Below are positions 24,717-36,335 of a stretch of 64,000 nucleotides of DNA, piece by piece (positions within the stretch are counted from its first letter, which is position 1; each line of letters starts with the position of its first letter). The stretch lies in contig NC_041016.1 of the NCBI RefSeq assembly GCF_004193775.1, forward strand, positions 47,802,767 through 47,866,766. The letters are read 5' to 3'. The position numbers and the translations under genes are program-made. The stretch is from Glycine soja (lineage: Eukaryota; Streptophyta; Magnoliopsida; Fabales; Fabaceae). Under the pieces are notes generated by a model. The model had not been told where the DNA came from and did no database searches. It saw only the letters and a program-made list of their open reading frames with translations.

Positions 24717-25424
24717 ACAAAAAAAAAAAAGAGATTGCAAGAAGGATGGAAAAGGTGGGATGTGAGAAAGAGAAATAAGCTCCGCAACAACAAAAGAAGA
24801 ATGAAAGAGGGACTGGAAAAAGAAGTTCCAACATGAGAGAAACAGCCTTAGTAATGACTCATTCACATGAAGTAGGCTTTGGTGTCATGCATTTGTCATT
24901 AGTGAGAGTGAATCCCATGCCTTTGCCTTTGAGTTCACGTGAAAAAGGATCTCATGTATTTTGCAATGTACTTGATTGGACTTCACGTAAAGAAACTCAT
25001 GGCGCATGATAATGGTAAGTTGAACGTGTAGGTTTGCTTTTTCTTGAACGTGTAACCTTTGGGGTTCTTCAACTTGTCATTCACAAGCTTCATCATTGAA
25101 GGAGGGAAGATTCTTCAAGGTGCAACATACTAAAATCTGATATATATAGTCATTTCCATACTTCATATCATGCAAGCTAAGATTCTTCATGCAAGAGTTT
25201 GCAATATTCACGTTCTTATGCATTATTCACGAGCTTCATTTGCATATTCATGTTCTACTACATTATCATGAGCTTCATCTACTTTCTTGCATGTTTCACA
25301 CAACTTTGAAGTCATAGCACATGGATTGACTTTAAAGTCATAAAATAGCCTCGACCTTAGGTGTATTAAGTGTTGAAATCATGAGTAAGGGCACAACTTT
25401 AAAGTCGTGATTAAGGTTATAATT

Positions 25425-25594
25425 GTTGTTATTATTTATTTAAAAATGTTATAAGTTATAAGTTATAATTATTTATAACAAAAATACTTTAGGGTTTTAG
25501 TTAATATTATTATTATTATTATTATTATTATTTATCTAAAAATGTTATAAGTTATAAGTTATAATTATTTATAGCAAAAAACATTAGGGTTTTA

Positions 25595-25641
<47 letters not shown>

Positions 25642-25705
25642 CGTTATTATTATTTATTTATTTATTTAAATTTTTTATAAGTTATAATTATTTATAACGA
25701 ATATA
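25425..25705. repeat. Three tandem copies of an AT-rich unit with (ATT)n tracts
   Basis: A unit of roughly 100 bp containing TTATAAGTTATAATTATTTAT, separated by ATT microsatellites (about 25504-25532 and 25594-25641), repeats three times. The copies differ mainly in ATT number. It lies between the PMD pseudogene and the flanking AAGTCGTAGG motif. Confidence 0.7.
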
Positions 25706-25846
25706 CTATAAATGAATTCAAAGTCGTAGAGGGCTTTAGTTACTTTGAAGTCATGCTAACCCTACGACTTTCATCTCCATTATAAAACATGATGCCTAAC
25801 ACTCGAGCTCACTCGTAATCTTCTCCATCTTCTCACATTTTCCTTA

Positions 25847-26787
25847 TGGTAAATAGTCACTTTTATCTCCGAATGTGTAAGTCATTGACAAATGCATCTC
25901 TAAAAGATGAAAATACAAAATTTAGTCACCAAAAATGTAAAAAGTGCGACAAATATATCTGGCCATTAACTTCTGTCTGTCATCGTTAATAAAATAGCAT
26001 ACATGACACATAGAGACGAATTTGTCACTGAAATGATTGTCAACGAGACCATGCTGACTAGATTGGATGAAAATGTCAATAAGGTATCATTTTTGGACTA
26101 AATGTCAGTAATTTTTTGTTGGACGAAAAATGTCAATATTTTTTATTGGAGAAAAATGTTAGTAATTTGTTTGACCTAAAACGTTAGTACGTTCCATTGA
26201 ACCAAAATGTCAATAAGTTACCACCATTATTGGACAAAAATGTCAATAATTTGTTATTGAACATAAATATCAGTATGTTTCTATTGGATTAATTTGTTAG
26301 ACCTGAAATTTCATTTCATTCAAGAGTAAAATATAATTTAAGGGTAAACTTTCGTCATTTTTTATCGTTACAAACATAATATTACAATATTCACTTAAAA
26401 AAATATTAACAAACATAATTTAAAACAAACATAACAATAACGATAATATTGATTATCAATCATAATTTGTCTATCACAATAGAAATTATCTAAAATAAAC
26501 ATTGTACCGATTTACCAAAATAAACATTGTAACAATATACCAATCATTACAAATTTTTCCAAATTATAATAATTAGTCACAATCTACTATAAATAAAAGA
26601 TAAATATATCACATATTACACTTCTTTGAATCTTGACTATTTTATTAATAGTAACAAACGGAATTTAATGTCTGGATATATTTGTCGCACTTTTTACACT
26701 TTTGGGGACTTAATTTTGTATTTTCATCTTTGAGAGACGCATTTGTCAACGAATTACATATTCAGGGACAAAAGTGACTATTTATCC
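25847..26787. mobile_element. 941-bp non-autonomous Mutator-type element with 9-bp target duplication
   Basis: The ends are inverted repeats: TGGTAAATAGTCAC at the left, GTGACTATTTATCC at the right. The similarity extends inward for well over 100 bases (GACAAATGCATCTCT versus AGAGACGCATTTGTC, and so on). TTTTCCTTA flanks both sides (25838-25846 and 26788-26796), a perfect 9-bp duplication. The middle holds diverged direct repeats of AAAATGTCAATAA, TTTTTGGAC and ATTGGAC words. There is no coding frame. It shares its ends with the element at 1-1279. Confidence 0.88.
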
Positions 26788-26907
26788 TTTTCCTTACAAG
26801 TCATTGTAGTCATTTTTATGATCTTTTCGGTATGTTTTTATTTAACATTAGATCTCCATAAATTATTCATATTTTTATTGCTAAATTACTTTTTATTTGT
26901 TCATAGA

Positions 26908-28905
26908 TTTCTGGTGAAGAACCTATAATAAAGGATAATGTTAGCAACTTTAGTGACAAGGACCAAGAGCATGATGTTCACGAAAGTTGAGGACCAAGCA
27001 ATCAAAGTCAGTATAGGTTATCTTCATATTTTGAAACTATTAATAGCCAACTTTCAAAAGATCTACAGTTCTCAATTCCTTGTCATATTAAAAGGAATGA
27101 CAATACGAATGTATCCTATGATCTTTATGAAGACATGATGATATTTGAATCAAAACATGTAGTTGTGAATGTCATTAAGCAATTTCATTTTCTACATTCA
27201 TTTAATTATGACGTAAAAGAGAACAAGAGTGACAAGTATGTTGTTAAGTATATACAATATGGTAATGAATGTCATTGGAGGGCAAGAGTATCCTTCAATA
27301 AAATATATAGGAGGTGGGAGATAAAGAAAATAAATGGTATTCACACTTGCACAACTTCACTCATATCACAAGATCATATAAGGATAGACTTATCTGTAAT
27401 TGCTCATAATATTGTTGACTTAGTGAAGACAAATCTTGGTATCCAAACCAAAACCTTGATTGTCAATATGCTACAACACTTTGGTTATATTGTGACATAC
27501 AAAAAGACATAGGCAACTAAACAGAAAGCAGTCAAAATATCTACCTTTATGGAGGGCATCTGCTCAACACTTTGTACCAGATACAATTGTTAGATACAAA
27601 ACATCCAATTCAATGAAGGATGGTGAGGATGACTCTTCTAAGGTGATTCTTAATTGTTTGTTTTGGGATTTTAAGCCATGCATTGAAGGCTTTCAATATT
27701 GGAAGCCGATTGTGTAAGTAGATGACACATTTTTAACTGGAAACTATCATGGTACTTTGTTAATTGCCATTGGACAAGATGGTAATCAAAACATTTTTCC
27801 ACTCACTTTTGCAATTGTTGAGAGAGAGGGAAAAGAAGTTTGAATGTGGTTCTTGCATTATTTGAGGATATATATCACACCTCAGCCAAATTTGTGTATT
27901 ATATCAGACATGGGAGCTGGTTTGCTAGTAGCTTTGAGATTAGAACGAGTTAGGTGGATTGGGTCGAATGTAACTTTTGTGTACTGCATTTTCCATATTG
28001 CATCAAATTTTAATAAAGAGTTTAAAAATGTTGACTTAAAAAAAACAAGTCATCAATATGGGTAAACTTCTAAGCACTTCATGCGTCAATAATTTATTTA
28101 TTACATGTTCAACATATTTATTACTCATTATGTTTTTGTTTTTTGTCATAGGATATGAGATGAGGAAACCACGATTTGAGGCAAAGTTGCTCGCAATGTG
28201 ATCAGAGTTTTGACGAGTAACAAATTGGTTAGACCAAATTCTGTTTTGAAAGAAACCCAAGCATTGGCTATTACTGTCTTAGTCAAGGAAACATTTAATA
28301 AAATAAATGACTCATTTGTTACTAATGGGATGAAAATCATGAATATGATAAAGGCGGGATATGGGTACTTTGAAAAGGTATATGTCATGATGCAAGAAAA
28401 TCGACACATTGCTACCTCACATTACATTCGGATGTATGTTCTGGAGGTAGGGGAGTTTGAGGTTCAAGAAATTGCAAATACCTGACTTGGGCGACGAGCA
28501 ATGACATGTACTATCAAATTGAACAAATGGTGGTGTGATTGTGGAGAATTTCATGCACTTTGAATTCCTTGCTCGCATGCAATTGTAGCATGAGCTTCTT
28601 GCAATTTAGAATACAATGACTTTGTTGACCCTGTATACAAGTTGGAAAACATTTACAAAGTTTATCAACATCATTTTCATTACCTTGGAAGCAAAGATAA
28701 ATGATATCAATATTTGGGTCCATATATTTATGCTTGATCCTTCGAAGTGATGAGGCATAATGGGAAGACCAATCATTAGTCGTATACATAATGAGATGAA
28801 TGAAATAATTCCAAATAGGCCTAAGAAATGCTCATTGTGTAGAACTGAAGGACATAATCGTAGTAACTATCCATATAAGCAAGTTGATTGGCCTAGTGTG
28901 GTTTA
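26908..28905 (+). pseudogene. MuDR-type (MULE) transposase gene, decayed
   Basis: In order: an acidic N-terminal region (about 26915-27130); the MuDR DNA-binding region at 27135-27512 (KYIQYGNECHWRARVS, WEIKKINGIHTC); the MULE transposase core at about 27650-28065 (FKPCIEGF in altered form, VDDTFLTGNYHGTLLIAIGQ, WFLHYLRIYITPQPNLCIIS, CIFHIASNFN); a SWIM zinc finger near 28535-28590 (CDCGEFHAL, PCSHA); and a C-terminal knuckle near 28830-28870 (CSLCRTEGHNRSN). The final cysteine expected in that knuckle is a tyrosine. In-frame stops precede the VDDT motif and interrupt the SWIM finger, and there are frame changes. The gene would have encoded the DDE-type transposase of an autonomous element. 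It is now inactive. Its terminal inverted repeats were not identified. It diverges head-to-head from the PMD pseudogene to its left. Confidence 0.85.
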
Positions 28906-29660
28906 GTGTTCGAATTTTACTTCCTCCACCTTCTATTTGTTTCCTACACTCCAAGGGACTTAAATGAACACAAATACTTGTTCCTCTCCCAAGCAAGCTC
29001 CACCTCCACCCAATACCACCGTCTACCCAAACACCACTTTCGCAACCACCTTACACCACCGTTGAACCACCCTAATGTAGGAAAGAAAGCGTAGAGGCAC
29101 AAATGGAGTTGGAAACCAAAGAGAGGTGCAAAAGTTGCCTTACTCTAGAAATTTCTTTCCAAAATCCACTTAGTTTTATACTTTCGGAAAGGTTTTTGAA
29201 GAAGTATACAAATATAATTTTGGAAAGGTCTTTGCAGAATATACTAATTTTTTTTTCTACTTATAATAAGACCTTTCGAGAAAGTATAAAAATATAACTA
29301 TGGAAAGACCTTTCTATAAGTATAAAAAAATATTGTATTATGAAATAACCTTTCTTGAAATATATGTACTTTCAGAAAGATCTTTTCAGAATACACTACT
29401 TTTTGTACTTTAAGAAAGACTTTTTCAAAATTATGTTTTTGTACTTTAGGAAATGTCATTCTGAAAGTATAAAAAAATTAAGGTATTCTAGAAAGACCTT
29501 TTTGAAGTAGGATCAAGTTTTACAACTTTCTTTCATTCTCAACTCCATTGATGTTATTTTTTGCATTAGGGTCATTGGCAGTGGTGTTGGGTGGTTAGGG
29601 CAGCAATGTCTGGGTCGATGGTGGCATTGGGTGGAGGGTGGATTTACATGGGAGAGGTAG
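28906..29660. repeat. Field of short inverted repeats downstream of the MuDR pseudogene
   Basis: Between about 29150 and 29520 the words GGAAAGGTCTTT, AAGACCTTTC, GAAAGTATA and ACTTTCGGAAAGG recur on both strands at least eight times, in near-palindromic pairs. It resembles the subterminal repeats of Mutator elements, which here would belong to the MuDR copy just upstream. The last nine bases (29652-29660, GAGAGGTAG) are the left target duplication of the next element. Confidence 0.55.
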
Positions 29661-29974
29661 GGGACATGCTAGGTGTACCTAGCAACATTGTTGGTGCACC
29701 CATCAATTTTTTGAATGGGCAAAATTTCCCTTAGCTTAAAATTTAAAAACAAAACGTGCTGCCTTATTTCTTTTCTTCCCCCACCTTTCTGGCGTCAAGC
29801 TGCTATTTCCGTTTGTTTGCGAAACCTCTGTGGTGTCGTTGCTGTGTTTCTGGCGTCGAGGTTAGTATCCCCTATCTTCCCTCCCCTCGTAGGTTCACTG
29901 TTTAGCTAGTTTAGGAGATGATGGCTTTAGGGTAGAAGACATGGAAATTGTCTGAAAATGGCAAAGATGAAAGG

Positions 29975-30360
29975 TTCTGAAACTCCTGGAAGAACTTCTT
30001 TTGGTAGCTTCTCCGGAAGAAGGTTCTTCCGGTAGAACAAAAAGTTCTTTCAGACAAGCTACCGGAAGAAGTTCTTCTGGAGAAGCTACTGGAAGAAGGT
30101 TCTTCTTGAAGAATAACTTTTTCTTCCGGAAGAACCTTCTTCTGGTAGCTTGTTCGGAAGAAGGTTCTTTTGGTAGAACAATTTGTTTTTCCGGAAGAAC
30201 CTTCTTCCGGTAGCTTTTCTGGAAGAAGGGTCTTCTGGTAGAAAAATGAGTTCTTCTGGAAGAACCTTCTTCCGGTAGCTTCTCCAGAAGAAGGTTCTTC
30301 CGAAAGAACTCATTGTTCTACCGAAAGAACCTTCTTCTGGAAGAAGGAATTTTCTTTTTA
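29975..30360. repeat. Left subterminal array built on GGTTCTTCCGGAAGAACC-like palindromes
   Basis: About 385 bp made of TTCTTCCGG, CCGGAAGAA, GGTAGCTTCTCC and GTAGAACAA words in alternating orientation. It reads almost equally well on both strands. Long Ser/Gly/Arg-rich open frames appear on both strands here only as a result of the repeat. Similar words reappear near the right end of the element (39600-39655 and 40355-40400). Confidence 0.8.
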
Positions 30361-30686
30361 AAATTAGTTTTGTTTTTTTTTTAAATGAAGTTTTAATTTT
30401 TTTATAAATTAAGTTGTGTATGTTTAATGATAGAAATATTTATGCTTGCATGGTGGTATGTAAAAAAATTACTTAAATATTATATATTAGGTTAAATTTT
30501 TGTTTATATTTTTGTTTAGTGGTTGAGTGTGTAGGGTTTAGTTTAGGGTAGTCAACAATGCTTAGGATAATGTAATTAGGGTTTATAACGTAAGGCTGAA
30601 GATTTATGTAAATATATGTAGGTTTTTAATTATATGAATAGTTTATTTGACCCAAAAAAATATGTGTTCTTCATGATTTACAGATC

Positions 30687-32200
30687 ATGGTTAGAACACG
30701 AGGTTTAGGTCGTGCTTTAGCTAGGGTTATAGGGCGAGGTAGACAGGATAAGCATGATGCAATTGATGTTGCCCGGAGACGTAGGCCTACTGCATCAGCC
30801 CGTAGGCAACATGTACATATTGTGGTTGATGAGGGTGTTCCTCAAGTGATTGAGGATGTCCTTCATATGGCTGACGATGTTCCTCAGACGAGTAAAGATG
30901 CGCCTCAGATGACTTCGGACGTAGATGCGACTGTTGCAGAGGACTTAGGTCGTGATAGTGCTAAGGGGTCACATGCTGATGAGGGATTCCCTGGTGGGCT
31001 CCATGACCCATCAGTTCTGACTTCATTTGCGAAGCATGTCGCACATGCCATTTAGACTGGACAGTTATTATAATTTGTTACTTTTTTCTTCTTGATTTTT
31101 TTGTCATTAAAATTTTTTGATATTTGTATATTTGGAATGATTTGTACTTCAATTCAGGAGTGTCTTGAGCTGAATTTGGTGTCGCACGAGAGGAAGGTGG
31201 TGTTAATTGGAAGGCCAGTGCCTGAGATTGAAGGGCTGGTTACCACCACAAGATTAAGTCCATTGATCGGGTGTTCAGTTGTAACCGACGATCCTGGACT
31301 TATATCCGTATTTATGGAGAGGTGCCACAGGGAGACCAACACCTTCCACCTTCCAGTAGGAGAGTTGACGATCACACTAGATGATGTGTTGTCGCTCCTC
31401 TATCTCTCTATCAGTGACGCCTTCCACAACTTCGAGGCTCTTTCCATGGACGAGGCAATATTTTTGTTGATGGAGTTGCTTGAGGTGTCCGGTGAGGAGG
31501 CTAGAGTCGAGACAGTACAAGCGCGCGGGACATAGGTATGCCTCTCATGGGTTCAGGATATCTATGAGATGAGATGCCAGACACGACGATGGATTGTAGC
31601 AGCTCGTGCTTATCTCCTGCAGCTGGTCGGTTGCACTTTTTTTTTTCTAACAAGAGTGCAACAAATGTTTATGTGGTGCATCTAGAGGCTTTTCGCGACC
31701 TGGGTTAGAGTGGGGGCTATGCTTGGGGAGCTACGACCCTGGTTCATATGTATGATCAGTTAGATGAAGCTTCTAGGACCACGACACGGTAGATTGGGGG
31801 GTACCTTACTTTATTACAGGTAAATTTTGTGTTTGTAATATGTTACATTGGATTATGATGTAAACATGTTTTTATGTTATGTTAACCCAGACCATGAGGA
31901 CTATATGCAGCCAGACATTCTAGAGGTTCTAGTGGCATTTGATCCCCCTCGACATGCAGTGGTAAGATTATTTGTGTATTTAATGTTTGATGAATTGTTA
32001 TTTATTTTAAATTTTGTAATAAATGTTTTTTATGACTGTCACATGATGATTACAAAGGCTATGAGGCGATCGCAGAAAGGTTGGAGTGTGTGCTCAATCT
32101 TAGGATGGTCACTGCAGGGACAGAGTTACATGATATCTTGCAAGATTGCCTGAGGATCGTTAGGGGGGGTGCTAGCGCAAATGGAAGTGTTAGGGATTGA
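30687..32200 (+). pseudogene. Plant mobile domain (PMD / MAIN-LIKE) gene, internally deleted
   Basis: The start MVRTRGLGRALARV, the basic RRRRPTASARRQ stretch, the acidic repeated VPQ-like linker, and GFPGGLHDPSVLTSFAKHVA match the N-terminus typical of soybean MAIN-LIKE proteins. A TAG at 31053-31055 falls where W is expected. After a probable intron (about 31065-31155) come LIGRPVPEIEGLV, SVFMERCHRETNTFHLPVGE and LTITLDDVLSLLYL, the PMD core. A stop at about 31533 and frame changes follow, with weaker PMD similarity to about 31820. The frame near 31870-31960 and then EAIAERLE, LNLRMVTAGTELHDIL and CLRIVRGG to a TGA at 32198-32200 match the C-terminus. The stretch between, roughly the second half of the domain, is missing. 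It converges on the transposase of the same element. Confidence 0.82.
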
Positions 32201-32459
32201 CAAGGATGGCGCACAGAGCATTGATGATGTTTTGTTATGTTTTGTAGTCGACATCATTTTTTGTATTTGTTACACTTTTTTGTTTAATATAGTTTACTTT
32301 TTGCACATTGTATATGACACATCGATTTCGATTTCGATTAACTGACGTTCCGATTATGATTCCGAAAATCATGACTTTCCTTCATAACAATGAGAGTAAA
32401 ATTATAAATTTTTAAAAATAAGATAACTAAATGTTTATGTTTTAAAGTAAGATCAAAAT

Positions 32460-34965
32460 TAAAAAAAAAGGATTTGGAGCCTTCAAACATGTTCAAGTAC
32501 CCATGTTTGGGGTTTTTTTAAAATTATGCGCGAGTCGCTTAAGACATTCGAGGGGCGCTATTTCTCATGTTTGGACGTCAAAGAAGCCAAAAAAAATAAT
32601 ATCGTCAGTCAGTTCCACCGAATAACACCTCAAAAAACAAGCACAAAATTAAAAAAAAAAGATTTGGAGGCTTCAAACATGTTCAAGTACCCATGTTCTG
32701 GGGTTTTCTAAAATTATGGAGTCGTCTAAGACATTCGAGGGATGCTATTTCTCATGTTTGGACGTCAAAGAAGCAAAAAAAAAATAATATCCTTAGCCAG
32801 TTCAACCGAATAACACCTAAAAAAACAAGCACGAAATTAATAAAAAAAAGGATTTGGAGCCTTCAAACATGTTCAAGTACCCATGTCCGGGGGTTTTTTA
32901 AAATTATGCGCGAGTCGCCTAAGACATTCGAGGGGCTCTATTTCTCATGTTTGGACGTCAAAGAAGCAAAAAAATAATAATATCGTCAGCCAATTCCACC
33001 GAATAACACCTCAAAAAATAAGTACGAAATTAAAAAACAATAGGATTTGAAGCCTTCAAACATGTTCAAGTACCCATGTTCGGGGGGGTTTTTAAAATTA
33101 TGCGTGAGTCACCAAAGGCATTCGAGGGGCACTATTTCTCATGTTTGTACGTCAAAGAAGCTAAACACAATAATATCGTCAGCCGGTTCCACCGAATAAC
33201 ACCTCAAAAAACAAGTACAAAATTAAAAAAAAAAAAAATTTGGAGCTTTCAAACATGTTCAACTACCCATGTTCGGGGGGTTTTTTAAAATTATGCGTGA
33301 GTCATCTAAGACATTCGAGGGGCACTATTTCTCATGTTGGATCGTCAAAGAAGCCAAAAAAAATCTCGTCAGTCGGTTCCACCGAATAACACCTCAAAAA
33401 ACAAGCACGAAATTAAAAAAAAAAAGGATTTGGAGCCTTCAAACATGTTCAAGTACCCATGTTCGGGGGTTTCCTAAAATTATGCGCGAGTCGCCTAAGA
33501 CATTCGGGGTATGCTATTTCTCATTTTTAGATGTCAAAGAAGCCAAAAAAATAATATCGTCATCCGGTTCCACCGAATAACACCTCAAAAAACAAGCACG
33601 AAATTTTAAAAAAAAGGATTTGGAGCCTTTAAACATGTTCAAGTATCCATGTTCGGGGGTTTTTTAAAATTATGTGTGACTCGTCTAAGACATTCGAGGG
33701 GTGCTATTTCTCATGTTTGGACGCCAAAGAAGCCAAAAAAAATAATATCGTCAGCCGGTTCCACCGAATAACACCTCAAAAAACAAGCACAAATTAAAAA
33801 AAAAATAGGATTTGGAGCCTTCAAACATGTTCAAGTACCCATGTTCGGGGGTTTTTTAAAATTATTCGTGAGTCGTCTAAGATATTCTAGGCGTGCTATT
33901 TCTCATGCTTGGACGTTAAAGAAGCCAAAAAAAAAATAATATCGTCTGCCGTTTTCACCGAATAACACCTCAAAAAAACAAGCACGAAATTAAGAAAATA
34001 GGATTTGGAGCCTTCAAACATGTTCAAGTACCCATGTTCGGGGGTTTTTTAAAATTATGCGCGAGTTGCCTAAGATATTCAAGGGGCACTATTTCTTATG
34101 TTTGGATGTCAAAGAAGTAAAAAAAAAATAATGTCGTCAGCCGGTTCCACCGAATAGCACCTCAAAAATCAAGCACGAAATAAAAAAAAAAGATTTGGAG
34201 CCTTCAAACATGTTCAAGTACCCATGTTCGGGGGTTTTTTAAAATTATGTGCAAGTCGCCTAAGATATTCAAGGGGTGCTATTTCTCATGTTTAGATGTC
34301 AAAGAAGCCAAAAAAATTAATATCGTCAGTCGGTTCCACCAAATAACACCTCAAAAAACAATCACAAAATTAAAAAAAAAAAAGGATTTCGAGCCTTCAA
34401 ACATGTTCAAGTACCCATGTTCGGGTGTATTTTAAAATCATGCATGAGTCGTCTAAGACATTTGAGGGGTGCTATTTCTCATGTTTGGACGTCAAAGAAG
34501 CAAAAAAAAAATAATATCATCAGCCGGTTCCACCGAATAACACCTCAAAAAACAAGTATGAAATTAAAAAAATAGGATTTGGAGCCTTCAAACATGTTCA
34601 AGTACCCATGTTCTGGGGTTTTTAAAATTATGCACAAGTTGCCTAAGATATTCGAGGGGTGCTATTTCTCATGTTTGGACATCAAAGAAGCCAAAAAAAA
34701 TAATATCGTCAGCCGGTTCCACTGAATAACACCTCAAAAAACAGGCACAAAATTAAAAAAAAAAGGATTTGGAGCCTTCAAACATGTTCAAGTACCCATG
34801 TTTGGGGGTTTTATAAAATTATGCCCGAGTCGCCTAAGACATTCAAGGGGTTCTATTTCTTATGTTTGGACGTCAAAGAAGCAAAAAAAATAATATCGTC
34901 AGCCGGTTCCACCGAATAACACACCACAAAATTAAAAAAAAAAAGATTTCCACCCTTCAAAGTAT
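32460..34965. repeat. Tandem array, about thirteen copies of a 191-bp unit
   Basis: Units start with GGATTTGGAGCCTTCAAACA near 32470, 32661, 32851, 33045, 33238, 33427, 33618, 33808, 34003, 34191, 34385, 34577 and 34767, with a truncated piece after 34947. Each contains CAAGTACCCATGTTCGGGG, TTTTAAAATTATGCG, GACATTCGAGGGG, CATGTTTGGACGTCAAAGAA and TTCCACCGAATAACACC. Length varies by a few bases, mostly in the A-runs. Each unit has an open stretch of about 60 codons, but the period is not a multiple of three and the frame shifts between units, so I do not call it coding. Confidence 0.95.
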
Positions 34966-35107
34966 GCCTAAGGTCTGAAGGTGGAACAATTAAAATAAAT
35001 TATATTTGGACCATTCAAACAACACATTCAATTTTACTATGGAATTTAAACACGCTGTAAATAAACAGATAAAAGTTATGTGAAAAACAAAAAAAGAAAT
35101 GTTGCAT

Positions 35108-35965
35108 TCAGTCGTTTAGCGACGTGGCATCCACATCATCTTCAAACTCCATACCATGTTTAGTAAAAAGAGCTAAAATTTTTATTGGCCCATATTTTTT
35201 CCAGTAGTTAGATTGTACTAACACCTTCAGCACTTCATCTTTGGTTTTCAGATCATTAATTTCATATTTTATAACTTTATCTTAATACTCAAAACTTCCT
35301 GGTTGCCAAAAAAACAATCATCTTACCGCTTGTGATTCGTGAATTCCATGAGGGGGAATCCCTTTAGGTGCAACTTACTTTATCAAATCCTTCAGTTCAT
35401 CGAGGGTACATCCTGAACGAATTTCAATTTTTTTTCCTGTGAACGCGCATCCTACAAATTTGTTCTGGGGTGGTATGTTCCATCTCCCGTTGTAATACAA
35501 GAGCACGTCATGAGTAGGGGTTGTAGTGCGTTCAAGTAAGTTTATTACTTCACCTGGTGTTCTTCCAACGGTGCATAATAACTCAATCGGACCAACACAC
35601 GAAAATTGATCATTACACATTAACATTGTGTTGACATCGTCATCATTTATCAATTGCATACATTGAAAGCGAATTTGGTTACCTGTATGGGTGAATGACT
35701 GGCGGTAGTGAATTTCATCCAAAAATTGTTTGTCGGTTAGCTGAAGGGTATTGTGCATTCTGGTTTTTAGGCTTGCAAAATCACAACTGTTTGGTACTCG
35801 AATGGCCACCGGAGTGGAAGTTTGGAAGTAAACCCCACTATCATTGTGAATAATTGATCCATTTGGAAAAATGAAACCCAACCTTGAGTTGACAATCGTC
35901 TGACTGCTAGTTTTTCCTAAAAATGCCATACTTTGTGTATCAATTGGAAGAGTATGTGAAAGCAA
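35108..35965 (-). pseudogene. Unrecognised 285-codon frame inside the OTU-type MULE
   Basis: Reading from the ATG at 35965 (a second ATG is at codon 13), a single frame runs to TGA at 35110-35108, 286 codons including the stop, broken only by three in-frame stops: TAA at 35377-35375, TGA at 35320-35318 and TAA at 35284-35282. The sequence after the stops still looks protein-like (VAPKGIPPHGIHESQA, DELKDLIK before, DEVLKVLVQSNYWKKYGP and MEFEDDVDATSLND after), so the true product was full length. Visible features are an aromatic-rich middle (LLYYNGRWNIPPQNKFVGCA), an acidic end and no membrane segment. I do not recognise the family. It lies 371 bp downstream of the transposase on the same strand, so it may be a second protein of the element. 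Confidence 0.65.
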
Positions 35966-36335
35966 GATAATGTGTAATTTTTTAGCGTTTGTCGTGTCTC
36001 ATATATATACATGGTTCTCACCGACAGATTGCTTCACTTTTTTTTACAAAAGAACACGCGTGAACATGTTTCGTGTTTATGTTTCCTACTAAACCAATGT
36101 CGTGCATCAAAATGTGTTGTCAAGTCAGTCAATGTCGTGTCACGCTCAAACTTTAATACGCATGCATATCATTATGTGTTGTCAATTATGACAATGATGT
36201 ATCGTACATGCGTAATTGATTTTGGTTTCACCAACTAATTTTTTTCTTAACGCAACGAGTACTTAATAATTATCCTTTAATGGCTTACAAAAAATTATAT
36301 CGCATAATGAATACAATTAGATAAACAATGCATGT

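Larger units (their letters stand above)
22180..25790. mobile_element. Candidate PMD-carrying element bounded by AAGTCGTAGG motifs
   Basis: Near 22190 the sequence reads GATGTAAGTCGTAGG. Near 25760-25780, on the other strand, it reads GATGAAAGTCGTAGGG. Both flanks also hold repeated ACGACTT, CTTTGAAGTC and AAGTCATAA words (22190-22390 and 25310-25770). Between them lies a PMD-family pseudogene. This layout suggests an element with subterminal repeats that has mobilised a PMD gene, but I could not find a clean target duplication, so the ends are approximate. Confidence 0.4.

Noticed and set aside
29975..30345. Open frames of 70-75 codons on both strands, rich in Ser, Gly, Arg and Phe
   Set aside because: They arise from the near-palindromic CCGGAAGAA repeat; both strands give almost the same peptide and no start or splice context supports a gene.
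32526..34435. Frames of 60-100 codons in the 191-bp array as a repeat-protein gene
   Set aside because: The period is not a multiple of three, the frame changes between units and poly(A) runs vary in length, so no continuous product is possible.
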